A stretch of 64,000 bases of DNA from Herbaspirillum sp. YR522 (GTDB lineage: Bacteria > Pseudomonadota > Gammaproteobacteria > Burkholderiales > Burkholderiaceae_D), in assembly GCF_000282575.1 (NCBI RefSeq), contig NZ_AKJA01000010.1, positions 79,390 through 143,389 of the forward strand, written 5' to 3'. Within the stretch, counting starts at the first letter, position 1. Every line of letters starts with the position of its first letter. Of the stretch, positions 24,629 through 37,284 are shown in pieces. The notes beneath the pieces are model-generated. The model searched no databases. It was not told where the DNA came from and worked only from the letters and a program-made list of their open reading frames with translations. Both the position numbers and the translations under genes were made by a program.

Positions 24629-24862
24629 ATGAATACCACCACCCGCCTGTTGGCAATGATGTGCCTTGCCGCGCCATTGCTGGCAGCATGCGACATGACC
24701 GCCGGCAAGAAGGACTATGCCTACTTCCGCCAGAACCTGGACCAGGCCAAGTCGGTGTCGGACCAGTGCTCGCTTAACGGCACCTCAGGCATGAACAAGT
24801 CGCAGATCTCCGAATGCGACGCCGCCCGCGAAGCCTATTCCAACCGCAAGCTCGGTTATTGA
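24629..24862 (+). CDS. small lipoprotein, EexN-like pattern
   Basis: 77 residues. The signal TRLLAMMCLAAPLLAAC gives a lipobox Cys at ~19. The mature ~58 residues have a hydrophilic helix and two further cysteines in a spaced pattern (SDQCSLNG and ISECDAAREAY). That spacing recalls EexN-type entry-exclusion lipoproteins, though the match is weak and there are no conjugation genes nearby. It is safest called a small hypothetical lipoprotein. The ATG at 24629 follows AAGGGG by eight bases; the longer open frame upstream has no signal sequence. Confidence 0.7.
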   Translation: MNTTTRLLAMMCLAAPLLAACDMTAGKKDYAYFRQNLDQAKSVSDQCSLNGTSGMNKSQISECDAAREAYSNRKLGY

Positions 24863-24867
24863 TCGCC

Positions 24868-25281
24868 TTACTTGGGGCCGTCGTTCCAGCGCAGCGACAG
24901 CTTGCTCGGCTGGGCGCCCAGCGTCAATTGCCGGGTTTGCGCCTGGCCGTTGTAGACGGCATTGAGCTGGTACTTGCCTGGCGGCAGCTTGACGTTGGTC
25001 ATGGGACCGGCCGCCGGTAGCGAGAAAACGGTCTTGCCGGCGCTGTCGGTGATGTCCAGCTTGACGTCGCTGATGTATTCACCGCTGCCGCCTTGCGAGA
25101 ACAGCAATTGCAGGTTGTAGTCGGCGGCGGTGGCCTTGATCGAGGCCTGCTCGCCGGCGCCGATGCCGCCGTTCATGTAGGGCGGTGCCGATTGGGCCAG
25201 GGTACCGCTCGCGGTGGCGCCCAAGGCCGCAGCAAGGCACAGGCAGAGCAGGGGTTGGCGCAGGCGCAGAGGGTGGGTCAT
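24868..25281 (-). CDS. secreted protein with carboxypeptidase-regulatory-like beta domain
   Basis: 137 residues. A Sec signal (LRQPLLCLCLAAALGATASGTLAQ) precedes a ~110-residue beta-rich domain. The segment YISDVKLDITDSAGKTVFSL is followed by LPPGKYQLNAVYNGQAQTRQL, the usual Ig-like/carboxypeptidase-regulatory repeat. It is predicted to be periplasmic with no catalytic residues visible. It converges with the small lipoprotein gene, only five bases apart. The function is unknown. Confidence 0.78.
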   Translation of the reverse strand: MTHPLRLRQPLLCLCLAAALGATASGTLAQSAPPYMNGGIGAGEQASIKATAADYNLQLLFSQGGSGEYISDVKLDITDSAGKTVFSLPAAGPMTNVKLPPGKYQLNAVYNGQAQTRQLTLGAQPSKLSLRWNDGPK

Positions 25282-25441
25282 GGTCGGTCTCCGATGTGGT
25301 TGATCTGATGAATGGGCCACTGCCGGGCTAAAAAGTTCGCATGGCCGAGCGGCATGCCCGGGGTCACGGGCCTGTCACAAATTTGTCAAAGTCGGCCGGT
25401 AGAATGCCATCGACCTTCCCAGCCCCTGTCTCCCTTTCTTC

Positions 25442-26455
25442 ATGCACAACCCGCCGGACACACCGCAAGCCCTGCACCTGCTCTACGAGCCGGCCGGATT
25501 TATCTGTGCGTTCCACTTCGCAGGTGGCCATGCGCGGCAGATGAAGTGGAACGAGGTCATCGACTACCGCCCCCATGCCGACGCCTTCACCTGGCTGCAT
25601 GTGAAGACGGCCGACGTCAAGATCCAGCAGTGGATGGCGCATCATAGCGGCGTGCCCGAGCACATCAACGAGTTCCTGTTGAGCAGCGACACGCATCCGG
25701 GCCTGCACATGAGCGCCGATAGCGTCTATGGCACGCTGACCGATATCAAGATGGAAATCGGCGACACCGGTACCGAAAAGGGGGCATTGCACTTCTATCT
25801 GGACAGCCGGCGCTTGTTGACGCTGCGCACGCAGCCGCTGTGCTCGACCAACCTGCTGCGCCAGAAAGTGCTCGACGGCGTGGGCTTCCAGAACAGCATG
25901 GACCTGTTTGCCAAGCTGTTGCGGTGCCTGGCCGATGGTTTCAACGAACGGCTCGACAGCCTCAACGACAAGGTCGATGACATCGAGTTCTCGGTGCTGT
26001 CGGACCGGCGCCCGGAGGATCGTAGCGAGTTATCGAGCATTCGCCGTCAACTGGCCGAATTGCGTCGTTTCATCGCGCCCGAGCGCCGCATCCTGAACCA
26101 GTTCAACCGGCTGCGTCCGGCCTGGGTGCCGTCGACCGCGATGGACGACCTGACCCACGCGCTGGACGAACTCAACGAGTTGCATACCACCGTCGAAGCA
26201 CTGTATGAGCGCGCCAAGCTGCTGCAGGAAGAAATCGCCTCGCAGATGTCGGAGCAGATGAACCGCAACCTGATGGCCTTGTCGATCCTGACCGCGCTGC
26301 TGATGCCGGCTACGCTGGTGTCGGGGATCTTCGGGATGAACGTGGCAGGCCTGCCGGGCCTGCACGACGAAGTCTCGTTCTGGGTGGTGATGGGCATCAT
26401 GGGCGCACTGGGGTTGGCGACGGTGGCCTTCCTGAAGTGGCTCAAGATCTGGTAG
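25442..26455 (+). CDS. zntB: zinc/magnesium transporter, ZntB/CorA family
   Basis: 337 residues. The N-terminal cytoplasmic domain includes FTWLHVKTADVKIQQW. A long helix (LNDKVDDIEFSVLSDRRPEDRSEL onwards, landmark only) leads to two C-terminal membrane helices joined by the family's GMN signature in SGIFGMNVAGLPG. The length and the sequence around GMN fit the ZntB branch of the CorA family. ZntB moves Zn2+ across the inner membrane; direction differs between reports for E. coli and Salmonella. It is a single gene with its own promoter region. Confidence 0.9.
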   Translation: MHNPPDTPQALHLLYEPAGFICAFHFAGGHARQMKWNEVIDYRPHADAFTWLHVKTADVKIQQWMAHHSGVPEHINEFLLSSDTHPGLHMSADSVYGTLTDIKMEIGDTGTEKGALHFYLDSRRLLTLRTQPLCSTNLLRQKVLDGVGFQNSMDLFAKLLRCLADGFNERLDSLNDKVDDIEFSVLSDRRPEDRSELSSIRRQLAELRRFIAPERRILNQFNRLRPAWVPSTAMDDLTHALDELNELHTTVEALYERAKLLQEEIASQMSEQMNRNLMALSILTALLMPATLVSGIFGMNVAGLPGLHDEVSFWVVMGIMGALGLATVAFLKWLKIW

Positions 26456-26464
26456 CGCGGTGCC

Positions 26465-26827
26465 TCAGTCGCGCTCGGCCAGCGCCGCTTCGCTTTCGCG
26501 GATCAGGCGGTCGATATCGATGTTGTCGACCGCTTCGATACGCAGCGTCACCGGGCGCCACAGCGAATACAGCCACAGGCCGATGGTACACAGCGTGCCC
26601 AGGAACAGCGTGATGAATCCCGACAGGAACAGGCCGATGAAGGGCGAGGCGATCAGCCCGTCATAACCGATCAGGTGCTTGCCATCCCAGGTGATGGTAT
26701 GGGCGCCAAACAGCGACAGCACGCCCATCAGGGTCGAGAATGGCACCAGCGAGAACGTGGTGCCGATAGCCAGCAGCTTGTAGATGGTGCCCATCGACAT
26801 GCGCTGGATCTTGAGCTGTTCGAACAT
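26465..26827 (-). CDS. hypothetical inner-membrane protein
   Basis: 120 residues. Two hydrophobic segments, TIYKLLAIGTTFSLVPFSTL with its continuation at ~15-45 and IASPFIGLFLSGFITLFLGTL at ~58-85, flank a short polar loop. The tail is charged (LRIEAVDNIDIDRLIRESE). No family was recognised with confidence. It converges on the ZntB-like gene nine bases away and lies downstream of glnS on the same strand. Confidence 0.65.
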   Translation of the reverse strand: MFEQLKIQRMSMGTIYKLLAIGTTFSLVPFSTLMGVLSLFGAHTITWDGKHLIGYDGLIASPFIGLFLSGFITLFLGTLCTIGLWLYSLWRPVTLRIEAVDNIDIDRLIRESEAALAERD

Positions 26828-26935
26828 GATTCCCCCTTAGCCTGCATGGCGCGTGGTCGTGGCCAGCGCCTGATACCGCATGAAGCGCTCGGCGCACCCC
26901 CGTGCACGCGCGCCGCCCGTTTTTTATCGCCGGGC

Positions 26936-28711
<1,776 letters not shown>

Positions 28712-28944
28712 GGTTGAATCGGGAAGATGCTGGTTTATTCAGATGGCAGGCATTCTACCGCAGCGAGCCTGCTTGCACCGGGCCGGGCAGCGTCGCCGGC
28801 GAGATTTTTTCGGCCTGGCGTCCACATGAGATGGGCCTTCTTGTTACAGATGATACGGCGCTGTATTACCTGTAGCCCGCTGCTCCAGGCAATCTGCTGC
28901 TGTGCCGGACCGGGTCCGGCCTGACGGTTAACAGAGAGGGCATC

Positions 28945-29085
28945 ATGAAAAGACTAATCAAATTGGTGATCGCCGCGGCAGTCGCCGCGGCCACGTTGTC
29001 GGCTTGCGTGGTGGTGCCGGTGGGGCCGCCGCATCCGCATTACGCCCGTCCATACTATGGACCGGGCTATTACTACGGACGTTGA
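28945..29085 (+). CDS. small Tyr/Pro/His-rich lipoprotein
   Basis: 46 residues encoded by ATG AAA AGA ... TGA. The signal LIKLVIAAAVAAATLSAC has a clean lipobox at Cys21, followed by VVVPVGPPHPHYARPYYGP and a Tyr/Gly tail. An AGAGAGGG ribosome site sits seven bases before the ATG. Similar tiny lipoproteins with PYYGPGYY tails are frequent in Burkholderiales envelopes, with unknown function. The 3' end is 15 bases from the convergent sensor kinase gene. Confidence 0.72.
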   Translation: MKRLIKLVIAAAVAAATLSACVVVPVGPPHPHYARPYYGPGYYYGR

Positions 29086-29100
29086 GGCAGCCCCGGCGGC

Positions 29101-30264
29101 TCAGGCGGCCGGGGGCTTGCGCCCGGCCGTGCGATGTACCGTCTTGAGCGACTTCAACGGAATGGCGATCTGCGCCATGGTCCCGGCCGGCACGTTGTGG
29201 GTAATGATCAGCTCGGCCAGCGGCCCATACAGGGTCGACACCCTTTCGCGAATCTGCTCCAGCCCGAAGTGCATGCCGATCCTCGGTTCCTTGCGGCCCA
29301 CCGCGCCCAGCCCGGCACGCGGCGCCGGCTGGTTGAGCGCGGCGCCGCTGGCCAGGCCGACGCCGGTATCGAACACGCTCAATACCAGCAGGTCCTGGTG
29401 TAGCGCGGCACGCACGGTGCAGTTGCCGCCATCGGCCTTGGGCTCGAGCCCGTGCTTGATGGCGTTCTCCACCAGCGGTTGCAGCAGCATCGGCGCCAGC
29501 CGCAGGCGGCCCAGGTGCTCCGGCAGCTGCAACGTATAGGATAGGCGCAGGCCCATGCGCAGCGACATCAGGCCCAGGTAGGCGCCGATCAGGTCGAATT
29601 CCTTCTTGAGGGTGGTGCTGTCGTTGCGCGAGGTGGCCAGGGTAGTGCGCATGAACAGGTTCAACTGGTTGAGCATGTGTTGCGCCCGCAGCGGTTCGGC
29701 GCCGATCAGCGTCTGTAGCGTCGACAACGTATCGAACAGCAGGTGCGGCTCGATCTGTGCCTGCAGCATCTGCAGCTGGGCCTGCACCGCCTGTTTCTCG
29801 ACTTCACTGGCATGGGCTTGCGCTGCGGCGTTGGTTTCGCGATTCCAGAAGTAGATCGCCGCGCCCAGGCTGACCAGCGACATCAGCACCAATACCCCGA
29901 TGACGCCATCGCTGTCGGCCACCGGCCACCAGGCGAGGGGCTGCCCCAGTATCCGCGCGGACAATGCCCGACCCAGCAGCAGCGAGGCCGGCGCGAGCAC
30001 CACCAGTGACACCAGGAAGCCCAGCGGGTCGGGCTTGTCGTCACCCCAGATGGCCACGCGCGAGCCATCGATCAATACCATCGCCAGCAGCCCGATGCAC
30101 ATCGCCAGCACCAGGTTCTCCTGGAAGCCTGCGCCGATGCGCATGAGGTAGGTGACCGCCAGCGCGCACAGCAGGATGACGGCCAGCGTAGGCAGCAGGG
30201 CGAACAGCAATTCACGCAGCAGCAGGATCAGGCGCGGCGGGATGGAAGTATCTTGTCGGTTCAT
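29101..30264 (-). CDS. LytS/YehU-type sensor histidine kinase (orphan)
   Basis: 387 residues. Four hydrophobic segments (~15-40, 51-70, 82-99, 121-139) form a membrane input part. A coiled linker rich in Gln/Ala leads to the His_kinase domain: QAQIEPHLLFDTLSTLQ with the phosphate-accepting His at ~174, and an HATPase domain with PLVENAIKHGLEP, SVFDTGVGL and FGLEQIRERVSTLYG. The usual motif is PHFLFNTL, so Phe-to-Leu and Asn-to-Asp changes are present. These kinases normally pair with a LytTR response regulator in the same operon, but none adjoins here. Signal and targets are unknown. Confidence 0.9.
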   Translation of the reverse strand: MNRQDTSIPPRLILLLRELLFALLPTLAVILLCALAVTYLMRIGAGFQENLVLAMCIGLLAMVLIDGSRVAIWGDDKPDPLGFLVSLVVLAPASLLLGRALSARILGQPLAWWPVADSDGVIGVLVLMSLVSLGAAIYFWNRETNAAAQAHASEVEKQAVQAQLQMLQAQIEPHLLFDTLSTLQTLIGAEPLRAQHMLNQLNLFMRTTLATSRNDSTTLKKEFDLIGAYLGLMSLRMGLRLSYTLQLPEHLGRLRLAPMLLQPLVENAIKHGLEPKADGGNCTVRAALHQDLLVLSVFDTGVGLASGAALNQPAPRAGLGAVGRKEPRIGMHFGLEQIRERVSTLYGPLAELIITHNVPAGTMAQIAIPLKSLKTVHRTAGRKPPAA

Positions 30265-30411
30265 TGCTCAGTGTTGCAGGTCCGGATCTGTCGGGCGTGA
30301 AATAGTACCCCGATTCCCTGCCAGTCAGGTGCTTGTCGCCTGTCCTGATCTGCACTAAGGTGGGCGCCGATGGGGCGTGGCTTGCCCCGGTGACCTTCAA
30401 CGGAGAAAAAC

Positions 30412-31191
30412 ATGTGGCCTTATCCCCGGGCGCTGGCCCATCGTGGCGGCGGCACCCTGGCGCCCGAGAATACGCTGGCCGGCTTTCGCGCCGGCCTGCA
30501 GTTCGGCTATCGCGCGGCCGAATTCGATGTGATGCTGACCCGCGACGAAGTGCCTATCCTGATGCACGACCCGCAGCGCGGGCGTACCCTGCCCGGGGTC
30601 GGCGCCATCGCCGAGACCGATTGGGCCGAATTGCAAGGACTCGATGCCGGCGCCTGGCACAGCCCGGGCTTCGCCGGCGAACGGATCTGTACGCTGGCGC
30701 AGGCGCTGGCGTTTTGCAGCGACCACGGCATCTGGATGAACGTCGAGATCAAGCCGGGCGCGCCGGCCCATGCGCGGCGTACCGGTGAACTCACCGCGCA
30801 GGCGGTGGCGCGCCATTTTGCCACCCGGCTGCAAGCGCCGCGTGACGGTGCCGACGGGGTGGCGCAGTTGCCGCTGCTGTCGTCGTTCTCGTTGGCGGCC
30901 CTGCGCGCCGCGCGCGAGGTGGCGCCCGAGCTGCCGCGCGGTTTCCTGGTGGACGTGGTTCCCGCCGACTGGGAGTCGCGCCTGGTCGAGCTGGACGCAG
31001 TGGCATTGCACACCAACCACAAGCACCTGGAGCCGGCCCAGGCGCGCCGCATCAAGGACGCCGGCTTCGGGTTGTTTTGTTATACCGTCAATGATCCTGG
31101 GCGCGCCGCCGAGATCGCCGGCTGGGGCGTCGACGGCTTCTGTACCGACCGCATCGACCTGGTCCACGCCGCGCAATGGTCCAATCGATAA
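30412..31191 (+). CDS. ugpQ: glycerophosphodiester phosphodiesterase
   Basis: 259 residues with a GDPD TIM-barrel. AHRGGGTLAPENTLAGF holds the catalytic His-Arg (10-11) and metal-binding Glu-Asn. FDVMLTRDEVPILMHDP supplies the second His, and MNVEIKP supplies the Glu of the metal site. FCYTVND and GVDGFCTDR are C-terminal landmarks. It hydrolyses deacylated phospholipids to glycerol-3-phosphate and an alcohol. There is no signal peptide, so it is cytoplasmic as E. coli UgpQ is. No ugpBAEC transport genes adjoin. The start follows GGAGAAAAAC. Confidence 0.93.
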   Translation: MWPYPRALAHRGGGTLAPENTLAGFRAGLQFGYRAAEFDVMLTRDEVPILMHDPQRGRTLPGVGAIAETDWAELQGLDAGAWHSPGFAGERICTLAQALAFCSDHGIWMNVEIKPGAPAHARRTGELTAQAVARHFATRLQAPRDGADGVAQLPLLSSFSLAALRAAREVAPELPRGFLVDVVPADWESRLVELDAVALHTNHKHLEPAQARRIKDAGFGLFCYTVNDPGRAAEIAGWGVDGFCTDRIDLVHAAQWSNR

Positions 31192-31321
31192 GTCGCCATG
31201 GCGTGTCAACGCCGTCGTGCAGGCTGGCGTTAAGGAAGCACAAGGTCGGGGATTTGCCAAGGGGGGCGCCGACAGACTTGTGAAGCGCATAACATGTATC
31301 GTATTAGTGAGTGAGGAAATG

Positions 31322-31525
31322 ATGAAGATCAACAAATTGCTGGCCGCCGTGCTCGTCGCCGCTTTCGCCCTGCCTGTCATGGCCCAGCCTGCCCCGGCGC
31401 CTGGTGCACCTGCTGCCGACTCCAAGCCGGTTGCCAAGCACAAGCACGTCAAGAAGCACAAGAAGCACAAGAAGCACGCTCACCGCAAGGCCAAGCCAGC
31501 CCTGCCCATCAACAAGGGCGCCTGA
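31322..31525 (+). CDS. small exported Lys/His-rich repeat protein
   Basis: 67 residues. A Sec signal (KINKLLAAVLVAAFALPVMAQ) precedes a short Pro/Ala spacer, then a run of KHKHVKKHKKHKKHAHRK. This is strongly basic with six His and might bind metal or acidic polymers such as nucleic acid or LPS. Similar proteins occur as orphan small secreted proteins in Oxalobacteraceae (recollection, not checked). The second of two adjacent ATGs is chosen for its five-base distance to GAGG. A clear intrinsic terminator follows. Confidence 0.72.
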   Translation: MKINKLLAAVLVAAFALPVMAQPAPAPGAPAADSKPVAKHKHVKKHKKHKKHAHRKAKPALPINKGA

Positions 31526-31598
31526 TTGCGCTGACCCGCTCGTGCGCCGTACCGGCCCACGATGCAGGTGTCTGAACGCACGGCCATGCAAGGCCGCA

Positions 31599-31629
31599 AC
31601 CCGTCCGGAGCGATCCCGACGGGTTTTTT
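31599..31629 (+). terminator. intrinsic terminator after the Lys/His-rich gene
   Basis: CCCGTC (31600-31605) pairs with GACGGG (31618-31623), flanked by A:T, and six T follow at 31624-31629. This is a standard rho-independent layout and separates the small gene from alaS. Confidence 0.85.
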
Positions 31630-31702
31630 CTTGCCTGCAAGGGGCCGTCGAGCGGCCTGGGGGCGGGCTTGCGATCCCATATGGCTTCGCTCGCGGATCA
31701 CG

Positions 31703-31708
31703 TATAAT
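31703..31708 (+). promoter_or_regulatory. TATAAT -10 element upstream of alaS
   Basis: A perfect TATAAT lies 48 bases before the alaS ATG. No convincing -35 was found at 16-18 bases upstream, so only the -10 is claimed. Confidence 0.45.
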
Positions 31709-31755
31709 CGCCGATTAGCAATCATTTTTGCACCGTCTTTTACCAGCCTTCGAAC

Positions 31756-34380
<2,625 letters not shown>

Positions 34381-34394
34381 TCTGACTGGATCCC

Positions 34395-34973
34395 ATGAGC
34401 GAGTTCAAATTCTGTCCGGTGTGTGCCGCTTCGCTGGTGCTGCGCGCCGATGAGGAAGAGAGCGGCAAGGTCCGCCTGGCCTGCCCGGATGGGCATTGGA
34501 CCCATTGGGACAACCCGCTGCCGGTGCTGGCGGCGTTGGTCGAGATCGACGGCAAGTTGCTCACGGCCCGCAACGCGGCCTGGGCCGAGGGGCGCTTTGC
34601 CCTGATCACCGGCTTCATGGAGCGCGGCGAGACGCCCGAAGAGGGCATCGCCCGCGAAATCAAGGAAGAAACTGACCTCGACGCGCAGCAGGTCAGCCTG
34701 ATCGGCGTCTATGAATTCATTCGCAAGAACGAATTGATCATCGCCTATCACGTACGCGCCACCGGCGTCATCCGGCTCTCGCCCGAGTTGCTGGAGTACC
34801 GGCTCAGCGATCCGGCCGACATGCGGCCATGGCCGGCAGGGACCGGCCATGCGGTCGCCGACTGGATGCGCGCGCGTAACCTGCCGGTGCAATATGTGGA
34901 ATTCGCGGGTTCCAGCACGCCCTTGGCAGAAGCGCCGGAGGCCGCCACCGGCACGCCCGCCATCGCCTCCTGA
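34395..34973 (+). CDS. NUDIX hydrolase with N-terminal zinc-ribbon-like segment
   Basis: 192 residues. The N-terminus FKFCPVCAASL and RLACPDGHWTHWDNP resembles the zinc ribbon of NudC-type pyrophosphatases, although only three Cys plus a His are seen. The NUDIX box is intact: G, five residues, E, then REIKEETDL starting at GFMERGETPEEG. Members of this group hydrolyse ADP-ribose, NADH or FAD. The C-terminal ~25 residues are Ala/Pro-rich and look disordered. It sits directly after alaS in the same direction. Confidence 0.9.
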   Translation: MSEFKFCPVCAASLVLRADEEESGKVRLACPDGHWTHWDNPLPVLAALVEIDGKLLTARNAAWAEGRFALITGFMERGETPEEGIAREIKEETDLDAQQVSLIGVYEFIRKNELIIAYHVRATGVIRLSPELLEYRLSDPADMRPWPAGTGHAVADWMRARNLPVQYVEFAGSSTPLAEAPEAATGTPAIAS

Positions 34974-35096
34974 CCCGTTCCGAGTTGCCGATGCACAAGC
35001 TTAGTGCGTCGAAAACAACAATTCTTGTGCGATGCATCAACTCGGCGCATCTTTGCAGTAAAATCGTTTTCGTTGTATTCCATTTAGAGTCGCAGT

Positions 35097-35333
35097 ATGA
35101 CCATTGAATTTCACCGGGAATTGGACGCACGCGGGCTGAACTGTCCGCTGCCTATCCTCAAGACCAAGAAGGCGCTGGCTGACATGAGCAGCGGACAGGT
35201 ATTGAGGGTGACGGCCACCGATACCGGATCGGTGCGCGATTTCCAGGCGTTTGCCAAGCAGACCGGCAATGACCTGCTGTCGCAATGCAAGAACGATGAC
35301 CAGGAATTCGTCTTCTTCATGAAGCGTAAATGA
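35097..35333 (+). CDS. tusA: TusA-family sulfur carrier protein
   Basis: 78 residues. The SirA/TusA signature is ELDARGLNCPLPILKTKKAL, with the persulfide-carrying Cys at position 16 and the CPxP motif. It ends FVFFMKRK. In E. coli TusA passes sulfur from IscS to tRNA thiolation and other routes. Many Burkholderiales have several TusA-like proteins, so the exact pathway here is open. It is monocistronic; an intrinsic terminator follows at 35367. Confidence 0.9.
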   Translation: MTIEFHRELDARGLNCPLPILKTKKALADMSSGQVLRVTATDTGSVRDFQAFAKQTGNDLLSQCKNDDQEFVFFMKRK

Positions 35334-35366
35334 GCCCTGGCCCTACGGGCCGCCGCTTCCAAGGAC

Positions 35367-35391
35367 AAAAGCCCGCAGATGCGGGCTTTTT
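35367..35391 (+). terminator. intrinsic terminator after tusA
   Basis: GCCCGC (35371-35376) pairs with GCGGGC (35381-35386) around AGAT, with AAAA before and TTTTT after. The A/T flanks are nearly symmetric, so it may also stop transcription from the convergent gene at 35414. Confidence 0.9.
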
Positions 35392-35413
35392 CGTTGATGC
35401 ACCAAATCGGTTC

Positions 35414-37009
35414 TCAAAAGCTGGGATGAAAGCTCTCTGCCCGTGCAATCGGCCAGAACTGTTCGTAGACGTGATAACGATAATTGCCGTCCAGCAAATC
35501 GTTGGGTTGCAGGTATTTCAGCACCGTCGACATCAGCTGGATCTCATTGTCGTTGATGCGTCGCACGATATGGTGGGGACGCAGCGCCGAGGTGTGCGGC
35601 AGGCCGGCTGCCTGCACCAGCTCCTGCAGGGCGTGCAAGGTGCTCTGGTGGAAGCGGTACACCCGCTCGGCCTTGTCGGGCACCACCAGCGCCCGTGCCC
35701 GCCCGGCGTCCTGGGTGGCGACCCCGGTCGGGCAGCGGTCGGTATGGCAGCTCTGCGACTGGATGCATCCCAGCGCAAACATGAAGCCGCGCGCCGAGTT
35801 GCACCAGTCGGCCCCCAGCGCCAGCGTGCGCGCCAGATCGAAGGCGGTGATGATCTTGCCGCCGGCACCGATCTTGACCTGGTCGCGCAGGCCGATGCCC
35901 ACCAGCGTGTTGTGTACCATCAGCAGGCCTTCCTGCAACGGCATGCCGACGTGGTCGACGAACTCCAGGGGCGCCGCGCCGGTGCCGCCTTCGGCGCCGT
36001 CGACGGTGATGAAGTCGGGCACGATGCCGGTCTTGAGCATGGCCTTGGCGATGCCGAAGAATTCCCAGGGATGGCCCACGCACAGCTTGATGCCGACCGG
36101 TTTGCCGCCCGACAGCAGGCGCAGCTTGTCGATGAATTCGAGCAAGCCGATGGGAGTCGAGAACGATGAGTGGACGGCCGGCGAGATGCAGTCCACACCC
36201 ATCGGAATGCCGCGCGTGGCAGAGATCTCGGCGGTGATCTTGGCTGCCGGCAACACGCCGCCGTGGCCTGGCTTGGCGCCCTGCGACAGCTTGACCTCGA
36301 TCATCTTGATCTGCGGTGCGCGTGCCTGCTGGCTGAACTTGTCGTCATCGAAGCTGCCATCGGCGTTGCGGCAACCGAAGTAGCCGGACGCGATCTGCCA
36401 CACCAGGTCACCACCGAATTCGCGGTGGTAGGCCGAGACCGAGCCCTCGCCGGTATCATGCGCGAAATTGCCTTTCTTGGCACCGTGGTTGAGGGCGCGG
36501 ATGGCGTTGGCCGACAGCGAGCCAAAGCTCATGGCCGAGACGTTGAAAACCGACATCGAATAGGGTTGCGCGCGCCCGGCGCCGACCGTGACCCGAAAGT
36601 CGTGGCTGGCGATGCGGGTGGGCGAGAGCGAATGCCCGATCCACTCATGGCCGTGTTGTCGCACGTCGAGCTCGGTGCCGAACGGGCGGCTGTCGACCTC
36701 GCCCTTGGCACGCTGGTAGACGATGCTGCGTTTCTTGCGCGAGAACGGGGTGCCGTCCATCTCGCCTTCGAAGAAATACTGGCGCAGTTCGGGGCGCACC
36801 GATTCGAACAGGAAGCGGAAGTGGCCGATCAGCGGATAATTGCGCAGCACGGCGTGCCGCCGCTGCAGCACGTCACGCACGCCCAGCGCCGATAATGCCA
36901 ACGGCACGGGCACCCAGCCCCAATGGATGGTTTGGGTCGCGGCCAACAATGCCAGTGTCACCGTCAACAGCGTGACCAGCCAGAACGCCAGGTATCGATT
37001 TGCCCACAT
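35414..37009 (-). CDS. membrane-anchored FMN-binding glutamate-synthase-family protein
   Basis: 531 residues. Two N-terminal hydrophobic segments (~7-24, 29-44) anchor a glutamate synthase central/FMN domain. Landmarks are FNVSAMSFGSLSANAI, GSVSAYHREFGGDLVWQ, KLSQGAKPGHGGVLP, FITVDGAEGGTGAAP, KIGAGGKIITAFD, and the iron-sulfur-type cysteines in ALGCIQSQSCHTDRCPTG. It lacks the glutaminase domain of GltB, as do YerD-type relatives, whose physiological reaction is unresolved. It is monocistronic and divergent from the PAS-PAS-GGDEF-EAL gene. Confidence 0.9.
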   Translation of the reverse strand: MWANRYLAFWLVTLLTVTLALLAATQTIHWGWVPVPLALSALGVRDVLQRRHAVLRNYPLIGHFRFLFESVRPELRQYFFEGEMDGTPFSRKKRSIVYQRAKGEVDSRPFGTELDVRQHGHEWIGHSLSPTRIASHDFRVTVGAGRAQPYSMSVFNVSAMSFGSLSANAIRALNHGAKKGNFAHDTGEGSVSAYHREFGGDLVWQIASGYFGCRNADGSFDDDKFSQQARAPQIKMIEVKLSQGAKPGHGGVLPAAKITAEISATRGIPMGVDCISPAVHSSFSTPIGLLEFIDKLRLLSGGKPVGIKLCVGHPWEFFGIAKAMLKTGIVPDFITVDGAEGGTGAAPLEFVDHVGMPLQEGLLMVHNTLVGIGLRDQVKIGAGGKIITAFDLARTLALGADWCNSARGFMFALGCIQSQSCHTDRCPTGVATQDAGRARALVVPDKAERVYRFHQSTLHALQELVQAAGLPHTSALRPHHIVRRINDNEIQLMSTVLKYLQPNDLLDGNYRYHVYEQFWPIARAESFHPSF

Positions 37010-37284
37010 AGGAGATTCTTGTTTGTCGTTGTGATGGTGGAAGGCGGCATGTACTGCCGGCGCCGGTGATTCTACCGCCCCTACCGCCCGGCTGATTGAG
37101 CCGAACTGAGGGGTGTTTCCTGTCGATTTGCGTGCCCGGGAGCAGCCGACATGGCGACGAGACGGCGCGCATCGGCTGCATGCGTGGCATCGTTATTGCT
37201 AGGCAACAGGCGACAAGACCGCCTTCGATGGCGGCGACTTCATCCACCATTTCCGCATCAGGGCGGGGGACGCGCGACGTATTT

